From the IMG/VR virus record IMGVR_UViG_3300036399_001951, positions 1-64,000 of that record: 64,000 bases of DNA; one strand, written 5' to 3'. Origin of the DNA: a virus. The position numbers and the translations under genes were made by a program. This document shows positions 16,338 to 22,524 of this stretch, one piece after another (positions within the stretch are counted from its first letter, which is position 1; each line of letters opens with the position of its first letter). Under the pieces are notes generated by a model, which was not told the origin of the DNA, did not search any database, and saw only the letters and a list, made by a program, of their open reading frames with translations.

Positions 16338-17053
16338 TAATCTAGTTGTGGGAGTCCTGATACATTAAGTAGAATCTGTGCTACTGTTTTAACGTCTTTT
16401 TCGCAATAGGTAGAGATTCTGTTTAGATCTCCTTCTTTCCAAAAGATTGAACTAACCTCTTCACCTTTAATGTCATCCTTTGGAGAATCAATATTTAAAG
16501 ACGCAGATAATAAATCTAGAGAAGTAAATCCTTCTTGCCAGGCTCCGAAACTCCATAATTCAGAAGTATCAACAAATGGCATTTCCCAAGGTTTAAGATT
16601 GTGTATTTTTAAACCATCAGGTAGAGATATTCCATTAATTAGTAGTCTCTTACACATAACTGGAACGTCAAATCTTTTAATATTGTGTCCGCAGAATTTG
16701 TACTTGCTAAACCCATTAAATACTTTAACTACTCCATCTAGAATTTCTTCTTCAGAAGGGTCGCAATAGCTTTTAAGAATAATCTTTGGAAAATTTCCTT
16801 CGAATGCAAGTCTACCGACTGACATGCAAATAATTCGATTAAACTCTGGATGTAGAGCCGCTTTGTTTAAGTATAATTCCTCATCCGTTTTATCCTTATT
16901 TTCTTCAAATTTAGATCTTAGGTATTCGCATCTCTTAGACCACAATTCTGCCATTCTAGGATTAGAATCATTTAATTCATCTAAACTAGCAAATCCAGAT
17001 GCTGTTTCAAGATCGAAGAATACGATCTTTGTTAGTTCTTCTTGGCTGTACAT
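16337..17053 (-). CDS. DEDDy 3'-5' exonuclease (PolB-like exonuclease family)
   Basis: A 238-residue stand-alone proofreading-type exonuclease. Motifs: FFDLET at 12-17 (Exo I), CGHNIKRFDVP at 121-131 (Exo II), and YCEKDV at 216-221 (Exo III of the DEDDy class). The family is widespread in Bacteroidetes genomes as a predicted PolB-like exonuclease. Since the phage polymerase has its own exonuclease motif, this enzyme more likely acts in repair or degradation with the neighbouring RecB-like nuclease, whose start overlaps its stop. It begins 11 nt after the sugar dehydrogenase gene. Confidence 0.86.
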   Translation of the reverse strand: MYSQEELTKIVFFDLETASGFASLDELNDSNPRMAELWSKRCEYLRSKFEENKDKTDEELYLNKAALHPEFNRIICMSVGRLAFEGNFPKIILKSYCDPSEEEILDGVVKVFNGFSKYKFCGHNIKRFDVPVMCKRLLINGISLPDGLKIHNLKPWEMPFVDTSELWSFGAWQEGFTSLDLLSASLNIDSPKDDIKGEEVSSIFWKEGDLNRISTYCEKDVKTVAQILLNVSGLPQLD

Positions 17054-17064
17054 TTATTTTGTTT

Positions 17065-18015
17065 TTAATTATTGCTTTCTTTTTCGTCTGCCTCAACTTC
17101 TTGAAAGTTGATTTGGTCTATTTCTTTCTCTCTATGAGAAACTGCCCTGCCTTCCATTTGTTCCCAATCTCTGTTCTCTCTTACTATTTGATTAGTCACA
17201 TACGCTCCCATAATAGTTGGAACAGACATGCCTAATTTTTCAGCAACATATATTATGGCAGAAATATCCTTTGGAAAACAATGCCCTCCGAATCCTCGAT
17301 CTCCATCTGGACCAGGTACTTTATAGTGAGACTTGCCTATTCTTGAATCATACATAGTTGCTTGTATAACTGCATCATAGTTTATTTCTAATCTTTCACA
17401 TATGGAGTAGATATCGTTAAAGAAACTTACCTTTGTTGCTAGAAATAAATTAGTAGTATATTTTACCATTTCAGCCTCTTTAGTAGATATGATTAGGATA
17501 TCTGCAGTCGGAAATACATCCCTGAATATTGATCCTACTCCATTAATATTTTCATAGTCATCAGTGCCAATTACTATCCGAGTTTGATTTTTAAAATCAT
17601 TTATAGAATTAGCTTCAGTTAGGAATTCTGGAGAAAATACTACATTTACCCGATCTGATATTGCATTTAAATTGCTAGTGGTTCCTGGTGGAACCGTTGA
17701 TTTAAGTACTGCAACTACTTCTCTATCTAAAGAATTGCAATTTGAGGATAATTCTAAGATAACTGATTCGACAATTGAAATGTCACATTCTCCATCTTCA
17801 AACATTGGAGTCGGAACACAAATAAAGATTATATCGCATTCCTTAACTAGAGTTGATATGTCATTTTTAGGAGAAACAAAATCTTCTGATTTTTTATATA
17901 TTGCCGATTTACTTGGTTCAAACTTGTCATACGTATAGACAATACACTTTTCTCTAAATTTTTCTTTAACGGCAGTTCCAACGAATCCTTGTCCAATTAT
18001 TCCTATTTTTTCCAT
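17065..18015 (-). CDS. UDP-glucose/GDP-mannose dehydrogenase family protein, C-terminally short
   Basis: Oxidises a nucleotide-sugar to the uronic acid with NAD. Residues 4-14 (IGIIGQGFVGT) form the Rossmann loop; SPEFLTEANSIND near 128-140, MVKYTTN at 183-189 and GFGGHCFPKD at 241-250 with catalytic Cys246 are all intact. The protein is only 316 residues and ends shortly after the central helix domain; the usual C-terminal UDP-binding domain of about 100 residues is missing and replaced by an acidic tail. It may act on a different substrate or with another subunit. A late-type ATAAATAAT box lies 18 nt before the ATG. It may feed sugar modification of virion or cell surface. Confidence 0.85.
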   Translation of the reverse strand: MEKIGIIGQGFVGTAVKEKFREKCIVYTYDKFEPSKSAIYKKSEDFVSPKNDISTLVKECDIIFICVPTPMFEDGECDISIVESVILELSSNCNSLDREVVAVLKSTVPPGTTSNLNAISDRVNVVFSPEFLTEANSINDFKNQTRIVIGTDDYENINGVGSIFRDVFPTADILIISTKEAEMVKYTTNLFLATKVSFFNDIYSICERLEINYDAVIQATMYDSRIGKSHYKVPGPDGDRGFGGHCFPKDISAIIYVAEKLGMSVPTIMGAYVTNQIVRENRDWEQMEGRAVSHREKEIDQINFQEVEADEKESNN

Positions 18016-18033
18016 ATTTCTTTTTATGTTTTG

Positions 18034-18042
18034 ATTATTTAT
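18034..18042 (-). promoter_or_regulatory. Late-type promoter for the sugar dehydrogenase gene
   Basis: The minus strand reads ATAAATAAT followed by CAAAAC, 18 nt before the ATG at 18015. It lies in the gap between the small membrane protein and the dehydrogenase. Confidence 0.5.
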
Positions 18043-18045
18043 GTA

Positions 18046-18180
18046 CTATTGATTTTTCCATTCTTTCCATGTGTCAAAGTCTTTTAGTTTTTCAAGGTCT
18101 TTCATAAACTCTGTATTGAGTCTCACTGCTATAGCCCACATTAAAAATGCTCCAAACAAAAATGCGATTACAATTTCCAT
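18046..18180 (-). CDS. Small single-pass membrane protein
   Basis: A 44-residue protein: MEIVIAFLFGAFLMWAIAVR is one hydrophobic segment, followed by a charged helix (FMKDLEKLKDFDTWKEWKNQ). I chose the ATG at 18180. A longer frame to 18267 exists but its extra 29 residues are only the T arm and body of the adjacent tRNA-like RNA read as protein. The topology (short N-terminus out, charged tail in the cytoplasm) resembles small phage membrane proteins, but no function can be assigned. Confidence 0.6.
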   Translation of the reverse strand: MEIVIAFLFGAFLMWAIAVRLNTEFMKDLEKLKDFDTWKEWKNQ

Positions 18181-18196
18181 AGTGTTTAATTTTTTG

Positions 18197-18320
18197 CAGT
18201 CAGGACAGGATTCGAACCTGCATGATAACTTATGAGCAGTCTTATCGGGTCTTTCGAGGTTACTCACGTTATCCTTACTATTAACCTTTATTCATGCGTC
18301 TACCATTCCGCCACCTGACT
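18197..18320 (-). tRNA. Oversized class II tRNA-like RNA (Leu/Ser type), anticodon unclear
   Basis: On the minus strand the acceptor AGTCAGG pairs perfectly with CCTGACT. The D arm GCGGAATGGTAGACGC is of Leu/Ser type, and the T arm is GCAGG-TTCGAAT-CCTGT. Between D and T arms are about 79 nt where a class II tRNA has about 35. The insert is flanked by ATGA...TCAT and TAA...TTA pairings that extend towards the arms, and contains AGGTTA/TAACCT and TGAG/CTCA pairs. No 17-nt anticodon arm is obvious. It may be a tRNA with a small intron, a decayed tRNA or a tRNA mimic. tmRNA is unlikely at 124 nt. Confidence 0.55.
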
Positions 18321-18422
18321 ATAAAAACACGCTCCTAAGCATTCTACTCCCAGCTCCGAGGAATTGTATCTAACTTAGCCCGTTACTCACCGCTGTACAG
18401 GTACTTAGGTTTACGTGTTTAT
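18321..18422 (-). ncRNA. Possible small structured RNA
   Basis: Directly upstream of the tRNA-like RNA on the same strand. Long-range pairing is clear: AACACG/CGTGTT (18326-18331 with 18414-18419) and CCTAAG/CTTAGG (18334-18339 with 18404-18409) close a domain of about 95 nt. It contains smaller pairs such as TCC/GGA, and CAGC/GCTG that could form a pseudoknot. No tRNA T arm and no ribozyme core that I know is present. T4 encodes comparable stable RNAs (C and D) beside its tRNAs. Identity unknown. Confidence 0.4.
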
Positions 18423-18462
18423 TATTTTACTTTAAAATACTAATTTTGTTTTAATAATTAAA

Positions 18463-18663
18463 CTATTTTTCAATAAATTTAGATTTTAAATCAATTAAAT
18501 TGACATAATTATTAATTCTACCTTGCAGTACCACTTTAATATATTCTTCCAAAGCATTCATATTATCTCTGGTTAATTTTGAATCTAATGCTTTAGTTTC
18601 ATATAGAAGATCTACTATGTTTTTTGCGTCCTCTTTAACTAGATTATTCAGTTCATCTGTCAT
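18463..18663 (-). CDS. Hypothetical small helical protein
   Basis: A 66-residue, charged, likely all-helical protein (MTDELNNLVKEDAKNIVDLL...). It sits between the LOG-family gene (11 nt upstream) and the RNA locus, so it is the last protein of its operon before the structured RNAs. No known motif. Confidence 0.55.
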   Translation of the reverse strand: MTDELNNLVKEDAKNIVDLLYETKALDSKLTRDNMNALEEYIKVVLQGRINNYVNLIDLKSKFIEK

Positions 18664-18674
18664 GACTTTGATAT

Positions 18675-19346
18675 TTAAAAATTGGTTTGATTATTTTTTC
18701 TATATTTTTCATGGAACTCCATGATTTTATCCCGGGCCTCTTCGGCAGTATCTACTACTCTAAACAGATTAAAGTCATCTGAGGACATCTTGCGTGACTC
18801 GCAGACTGTATCTCGCAACCAATCCATTAAACCTGACCAATATTCGGTTCCAATTAAGATAATTGGAAATTTTGGAGTATGTCCAGTTTGAGCTAGAGTT
18901 AGGGTTTCAAATAATTCATCTAGGGTTCCAAGTCCACCTGGAAAAACTATGAATGCTTGAGAATATTTTAAGAACATTACCTTTCGAGTAAAAAAATATC
19001 GGCACGTTATTCCAGTGGTTACATATGAATTCATTTCTGCTTCAAATGGTAATTCTATTCCAACGCCAACTGAATTTGCCCCGGCTTCTTTTGCTCCATC
19101 ATTGACTGCCTCCATTATTCCAGGTCCGCCGCCGGTAATTACTGAAAAACCTTCAAGCGCAATGATCTTGCCAAACTTCTTTGCTTCATCATACCAATAA
19201 GTGTTCATCGGCGTTCTAGCAGATCCAAATACGCATACACTTGGTCCTAATTCAGCAAGGGTATCAAATCCTCTTACAAATTCAGATTGAATCCTCATTG
19301 CCTGCCATGCGTCTACTGCCTTGTTTTTATCCTTCCATTCTTGCAT
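18675..19346 (-). CDS. LOG-family protein (nucleoside 5'-monophosphate phosphoribohydrolase-like)
   Basis: A Rossmann-like enzyme of the Lonely Guy/TIGR00730 type. Family signatures: SVCVFGSARTP at 36-46, GGGPGIMEAVNDGAKEAG at 72-89, R121-K122, and PGGLGTLDELFE at 136-147 (the PGGxGTxxE motif with the catalytic Glu). Homologues cleave the N-glycosidic bond of AMP or cytokinin nucleotides. In a phage it could act in nucleotide salvage, NAD or nucleotide-signal metabolism, or anti-defence; none is shown by the sequence. Its start overlaps the end of the cytidylyltransferase gene by 20 nt. Confidence 0.87.
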   Translation of the reverse strand: MQEWKDKNKAVDAWQAMRIQSEFVRGFDTLAELGPSVCVFGSARTPMNTYWYDEAKKFGKIIALEGFSVITGGGPGIMEAVNDGAKEAGANSVGVGIELPFEAEMNSYVTTGITCRYFFTRKVMFLKYSQAFIVFPGGLGTLDELFETLTLAQTGHTPKFPIILIGTEYWSGLMDWLRDTVCESRKMSSDDFNLFRVVDTAEEARDKIMEFHEKYRKNNQTNF

Positions 19347-19746
19347 CTTTTATTCTATTTTTTAGTTCAGTACTTGAAAAATTATGGTCCCTTTTATTAT
19401 AAAAAATTTTAATTCCTCGATTAATACAAATTTCTTTTGCAGTGAAGTCCCGGTTCAGATAATCGCTCCCTATAATTCTAATGTCTAATTTAAATGAAGA
19501 AAATATTTCTTCAAGCTCAGACTCAGTTTGATATGGCACAACCTCATCTACGTATTTACAAGCGTCTAATTGAATATATCTTTCGACTAGAGATTGTATA
19601 GGTTTATTTTTATTAGGTCGATCTATAGTTGGATCAGTTTGAAGAGCAACTATTAAGTAATCACAGACTTCTTTTGCTTCTTGCAACATCTTCACGTGAC
19701 CTGCGTGAAATAAATCAAAGCAGGAGCAGGTTATACCTATAATCAT
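19327..19746 (-). CDS. Cytidylyltransferase-like nucleotidyltransferase
   Basis: A 139-residue enzyme with the HxGH motif (FHAGH at 13-17), a metal/nucleotide RxxxQ site (ERYIQL at 55-60) and the C-terminal SSTELKNRI (124-132), equivalent to ISSTxLK. This is the glycerol-3-phosphate / ADP-heptose cytidylyl- or adenylyltransferase family (TagD/RfaE C-domain size). It would activate a small phosphorylated polyol or sugar as a CDP or ADP derivative, fitting with the nucleotide-sugar dehydrogenase 1.3 kb away. The substrate cannot be told. Its ATG overlaps the stop of a 48-residue gene by 3 nt. Confidence 0.85.
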   Translation of the reverse strand: MIIGITCSCFDLFHAGHVKMLQEAKEVCDYLIVALQTDPTIDRPNKNKPIQSLVERYIQLDACKYVDEVVPYQTESELEEIFSSFKLDIRIIGSDYLNRDFTAKEICINRGIKIFYNKRDHNFSSTELKNRIKDARMEG

Positions 19747-19889
19747 GCTAATTCTCTACTATATAAATTAACTAATAATATTCTAGCAAATTTAAAGTCC
19801 CTTGCTAGATTTAATTTAAGACCGTATGCGTGAGCAATTGCTTTTAAATGAGGATAGGCCTCAGATAGTGTCATTTTTCCTACTTCCAT
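19743..19889 (-). CDS. Small 48-residue protein, function unknown
   Basis: ATG at 19889 opens a 48-codon frame beginning MEVGKMTLSEAYPHLKAIAH and ending NLYSRELA, whose TGA overlaps the next ATG (ATGA). The tight coupling to the cytidylyltransferase gene and the 3-nt gap to the UvdE stop argue that it is real, filling an otherwise empty 146-nt gap. The sequence is a basic, helix-forming peptide (AIAHAYGLKLNLARDFKFAR). No known family. Confidence 0.6.
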   Translation of the reverse strand: MEVGKMTLSEAYPHLKAIAHAYGLKLNLARDFKFARILLVNLYSRELA

Positions 19890-19892
19890 CTT

Positions 19893-20831
19893 TTAATTTA
19901 TTGAATTATTATCTAAGACATATTTAAGAAGAGCAAAATCCTTGGCCTTTGCTTCTATTTCAATATCAAACATATGACCGATCTCAGGAATAGTCTCATA
20001 TATGTAATCAGCATGTGAACGTGGAGAATTAGTGCTTGTATCCTCATTTACTTTACGACTACTACTGTAGTGAGCAAGTGGCCGAATACCATCGGGCCAA
20101 GTACTAGCAGCTAATTTAGCAGCATCATTAGTACTTAAATCATTAGTACAAAAAGTATGATGAAAGAAATCAAAGGTAATGGGAATGCCAATTACTTTAT
20201 GTAGACCTTCATATAAATCAAGGACACCAAACTGAGATGCTTTATCGTCATTCTCAATTACAAGTCGAGACTGCACCCAATCAGGCAAGCGTAGATAATT
20301 TTGACAAAAGCGTTTTAAGGTTATTGTCTTAGCTTCTTCGTCAGTTTGATCCTTTGTTTTAAATGAACCACCAACATGTATATTAAGACTGAATTTTTTA
20401 GTTCTAGGTAAACCCATCATATCCAATATTTTAGCATGTTGAGATAGATCTTTGATAGAATTTAGAACTACATGTTCCTTTAGAGAAGGTAACACATTAA
20501 ATTGACCTGGATGAAAGCCAACTCGCATACCATGAGTGAGTATAAAATCTCCAGTTTTAATAAGTTCAGCTTTAATAGGTTCAATATTAGGTAAGTCTTC
20601 GAATTCATATTCACTCATCCAAGGAAAGAGATCACTCGACATTCTAAATATCATAATGTCCTGATCAAGATTCCATTTAAGAATTCTCTGTAGATCTAGG
20701 ATATTAAGCATAGCAAGTTCACCCGCTAGAGAAAGACCTTTTTCTTGAAATGTTCTCTTAATCATACCACGATTAGTTGACACACCGTCGGGTTTAAGAG
20801 TAAGATTTATGCAACAATATCCTAGATTCAT
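19893..20831 (-). CDS. uvdE: UV damage endonuclease UvdE (UVDE/UvsE)
   Basis: A TIM-barrel, metal-dependent endonuclease that nicks DNA 5' to UV photoproducts. Signatures: MNLGYCCINL and a RTF helix at the N-terminus, IMIFRMSSDLFPW near 59-71, VGFHPGQFNVLPS near 104-116, LNIHVGGSFKTK near 149-160, VIENDD near 191-196 and ITFDFFHH near 218-225, which supply the His/Glu/Asp metal ligands. The 312-residue length is typical. It lets the phage repair UV damage independently of the host, as T4 does with DenV. It lies between two small genes in the minus-strand block. Confidence 0.93.
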   Translation of the reverse strand: MNLGYCCINLTLKPDGVSTNRGMIKRTFQEKGLSLAGELAMLNILDLQRILKWNLDQDIMIFRMSSDLFPWMSEYEFEDLPNIEPIKAELIKTGDFILTHGMRVGFHPGQFNVLPSLKEHVVLNSIKDLSQHAKILDMMGLPRTKKFSLNIHVGGSFKTKDQTDEEAKTITLKRFCQNYLRLPDWVQSRLVIENDDKASQFGVLDLYEGLHKVIGIPITFDFFHHTFCTNDLSTNDAAKLAASTWPDGIRPLAHYSSSRKVNEDTSTNSPRSHADYIYETIPEIGHMFDIEIEAKAKDFALLKYVLDNNSIN

Positions 20832-20841
20832 AAGGTATTAA

Positions 20842-21132
20842 TTAAAATTCATAATGATTGGGTAAAAATATAATATCAGTATCTTTATAATAATCTACTA
20901 AACATTTGACATATTTTTCTTCCATCCCACATTCTAGAATTTTATTAACTACTCTTAATTCTTCTTCATCTAATTTAGGATTGGATTCCGCTTCAGCATG
21001 TGCCCATTCAAATTCAAGCTCATTCTTTCCTTCTCCGGCTGAATAAGCAATATCTATTACGATATCCACGCCATCAATATCATCTGTGATTTGATAAATA
21101 GTACCGTCCTTTGACGCTGGTCCTAGTTTCAT
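20842..21132 (-). CDS. Hypothetical protein
   Basis: A 96-residue, acidic protein (MKLGPASKDGTIYQITDDID...; C-terminus DTDIIFLPNHYEF). It starts the leftward operon that continues into uvdE 10 nt later. Upstream is the divergent switch region, with a GTATATTATA word as possible promoter. No recognised domain; perhaps alpha/beta. Confidence is in the gene being real, not in a role. Confidence 0.6.
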   Translation of the reverse strand: MKLGPASKDGTIYQITDDIDGVDIVIDIAYSAGEGKNELEFEWAHAEAESNPKLDEEELRVVNKILECGMEEKYVKCLVDYYKDTDIIFLPNHYEF

Positions 21133-21403
21133 ATTTTAAAATTTAATGTTAGATATAATATACCACTGAACTAAAAATTATTATATTCTTTTGGGAAGAA
21201 ATTTTTTCGTGTGCCCGCGCGAGATATCTAAAGTAGATCTAAGGTAAATATAAAGTAATATAAAGATATCTATAGTAACCCACCCACCATCCCTATTCTA
21301 CTCGCCTGCAAGAAATAGTTTTAAAAAAAGAATAAATAATTTTTTGAGTGAAACTTTTTCTACTAATCTTTATATAATAGGATATTAAAATTATCTAAAA
21401 TGA
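21133..21403. other. Divergent non-coding switch region between leftward and rightward blocks
   Basis: 271 nt with no gene. It holds a short G+C-rich patch (GTGCCCGCGCGAG at 21211-21223), two copies of AGATATCT (21222-21229 and 21264-21271), several TAAAGTA-type repeats between them, a C-rich stretch (ACCCACCCACCATCCC near 21278-21293) and an ATAAATAAT box at 21332-21340. It is where transcription changes direction. A replication origin or regulator-binding region is possible but not shown. Confidence 0.5.
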
Positions 21404-22072
21404 ATGACAATAATAAGTTTGGATTTTTCCATACTCTATCCGGGAATATGTATATGTAAAGATTTTAAAGAATGGCAATGGATAGGAGTCGTAAACGATA
21501 ACATAACTAAAAAGGATTCTAAAAATCTAGAGGATCTTTGCCTAAAATATCCTAATATACAAATACTTAGAACTGAGACCCGTAGAGTAAAGAATATTCA
21601 GTATCATGTAACTGAAAGAAATAAATTAGTAAACTATCTAGAGGCGGCTAATCTATTAATTAATAAAATAAAAGAGATCGTTTCAGAAGAAAAGGATCTT
21701 ATTGTTTCAATAGAAGGTATTTCTTTTGGATCTAAGGGAAATGCTCTAGTCGACATTAGTCAAGCAACTGGAATCATTAAGAATAAAATAGTCGAAGAGA
21801 TCTTAGAAGGATCTTGTGATAGATTTTTTGTTTTTAGCCCAGGGGAATTAAAGAATGCAATCGACTGCAAAGGAAATGCTAAGAAGTTAGAAATCTATAA
21901 TAAATTCATTTCAGATCCTATTATTGATTCAGTAAAAGAGAGTGATCTTCATAAGGCCCTATTGTCTGAAGATTGGATCTTAAATAAAGAAAATATAAAG
22001 TCTCCAATAATGGATATGATCGATTCCTACTTAGGGGTTGTAAAAATATATCAAATCTTAAATCAAAAATAA
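21404..22072 (+). CDS. RuvC-like Holliday junction resolvase
   Basis: A 222-residue RNase H-fold nuclease. Acidic catalytic residues appear in the expected order: D7 (IISLDFS), E104 (VSIEGISFGSKG) and D204/D207 (MDMIDSYLGV), with the characteristic helix ALVDISQATGIIKNKI at 114-129 and SPGELKNAI. In T4 branched DNA is resolved before packaging by endonuclease VII (gp49), which is unrelated; here a RuvC-type enzyme probably does this job. It is the first rightward gene, 10 nt before the late sigma factor gene, and is preceded by an ATAAATAAT box 63 nt away. Confidence 0.75.
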   Translation: MTIISLDFSILYPGICICKDFKEWQWIGVVNDNITKKDSKNLEDLCLKYPNIQILRTETRRVKNIQYHVTERNKLVNYLEAANLLINKIKEIVSEEKDLIVSIEGISFGSKGNALVDISQATGIIKNKIVEEILEGSCDRFFVFSPGELKNAIDCKGNAKKLEIYNKFISDPIIDSVKESDLHKALLSEDWILNKENIKSPIMDMIDSYLGVVKIYQILNQK

Positions 22073-22082
22073 TCAAGTATGA

Positions 22083-22493
22083 ATGGAAATCAAAAAGACT
22101 AGAAAAAGAAAAGGTGATAAACACTACGTTAACAACAAAGATTTTACAAATGAAATCATTAAATGTAAGGAGACAGGGGAACTAAGCGAGTTTGCGATCA
22201 ACTGTTTTATTGCTTTAGCTAATAGAGCAGTCAATAGAATGTACTATGAAGATTATAGAGATCGAGAAGATTGTATTCAATCAGCTCTTTTAGATTGTTT
22301 ACGTTATTGGAAAGGATTTGATCCTAAAAAAAGCGATATTCCTAATGCATTTGCATATTTTACAACAGTATGTAAAAATGGATACGCCAAAGAATGGAAA
22401 AAGATCCATAAGAAAACCGGGCTAGAAGATGGTGAGTCACTAGATTTTATTTCTCTTAGCACCACCGGAGAAGGTTCTATATACAGCATTTAG
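22083..22493 (+). CDS. 55: Late transcription sigma factor, T4 gp55-like
   Basis: A 136-residue minimal sigma factor. KHYVNNKDFTNEIIKCKE (13-30) matches the gp55 opening YNYVNNKELLQAIIDWK. The central block EDCIQSALLDCLRYWKGFDP then NAFAYFTTVCKNGYAKEWKK corresponds to gp55 EMIADGIEASIKGLHNFDE / [20 protein letters not shown], the sigma-2-like region that recognises the late -10 element. In T4 gp55 binds core polymerase and reads TATAAATA with gp33 and the gp45 clamp. The ATAAATAAT boxes throughout this window are its likely targets. The C-terminal clamp-binding motif of gp55 (SLDFLYE) has a plausible relative in ESLDFISL. Confidence 0.9.
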   Translation: MEIKKTRKRKGDKHYVNNKDFTNEIIKCKETGELSEFAINCFIALANRAVNRMYYEDYRDREDCIQSALLDCLRYWKGFDPKKSDIPNAFAYFTTVCKNGYAKEWKKIHKKTGLEDGESLDFISLSTTGEGSIYSI

Positions 22494-22495
22494 GG

Positions 22496-22504
22496 ATAAA
22501 TAAT
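22496..22504 (+). promoter_or_regulatory. Late promoter for the first baseplate gene
   Basis: ATAAATAAT followed by ATAAAT, 20 nt before the ATG at 22525 and immediately downstream of the gp55 stop codon. Confidence 0.65.
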
Positions 22505-22524
22505 ATAAATTTATATTCAATTAG

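Noticed and set aside
18046-18267. 73-codon version of the small membrane protein
   Set aside because: Its first 29 codons are the tRNA-like RNA; the ATG at 18180 gives a sensible membrane protein.
18197-18320. tmRNA (tag sequence with TAA TAG TAA)
   Set aside because: Only 124 nt and with a full D arm; tmRNAs are much longer and have a reduced D arm, and there is no recognisable tag or pseudoknot series.
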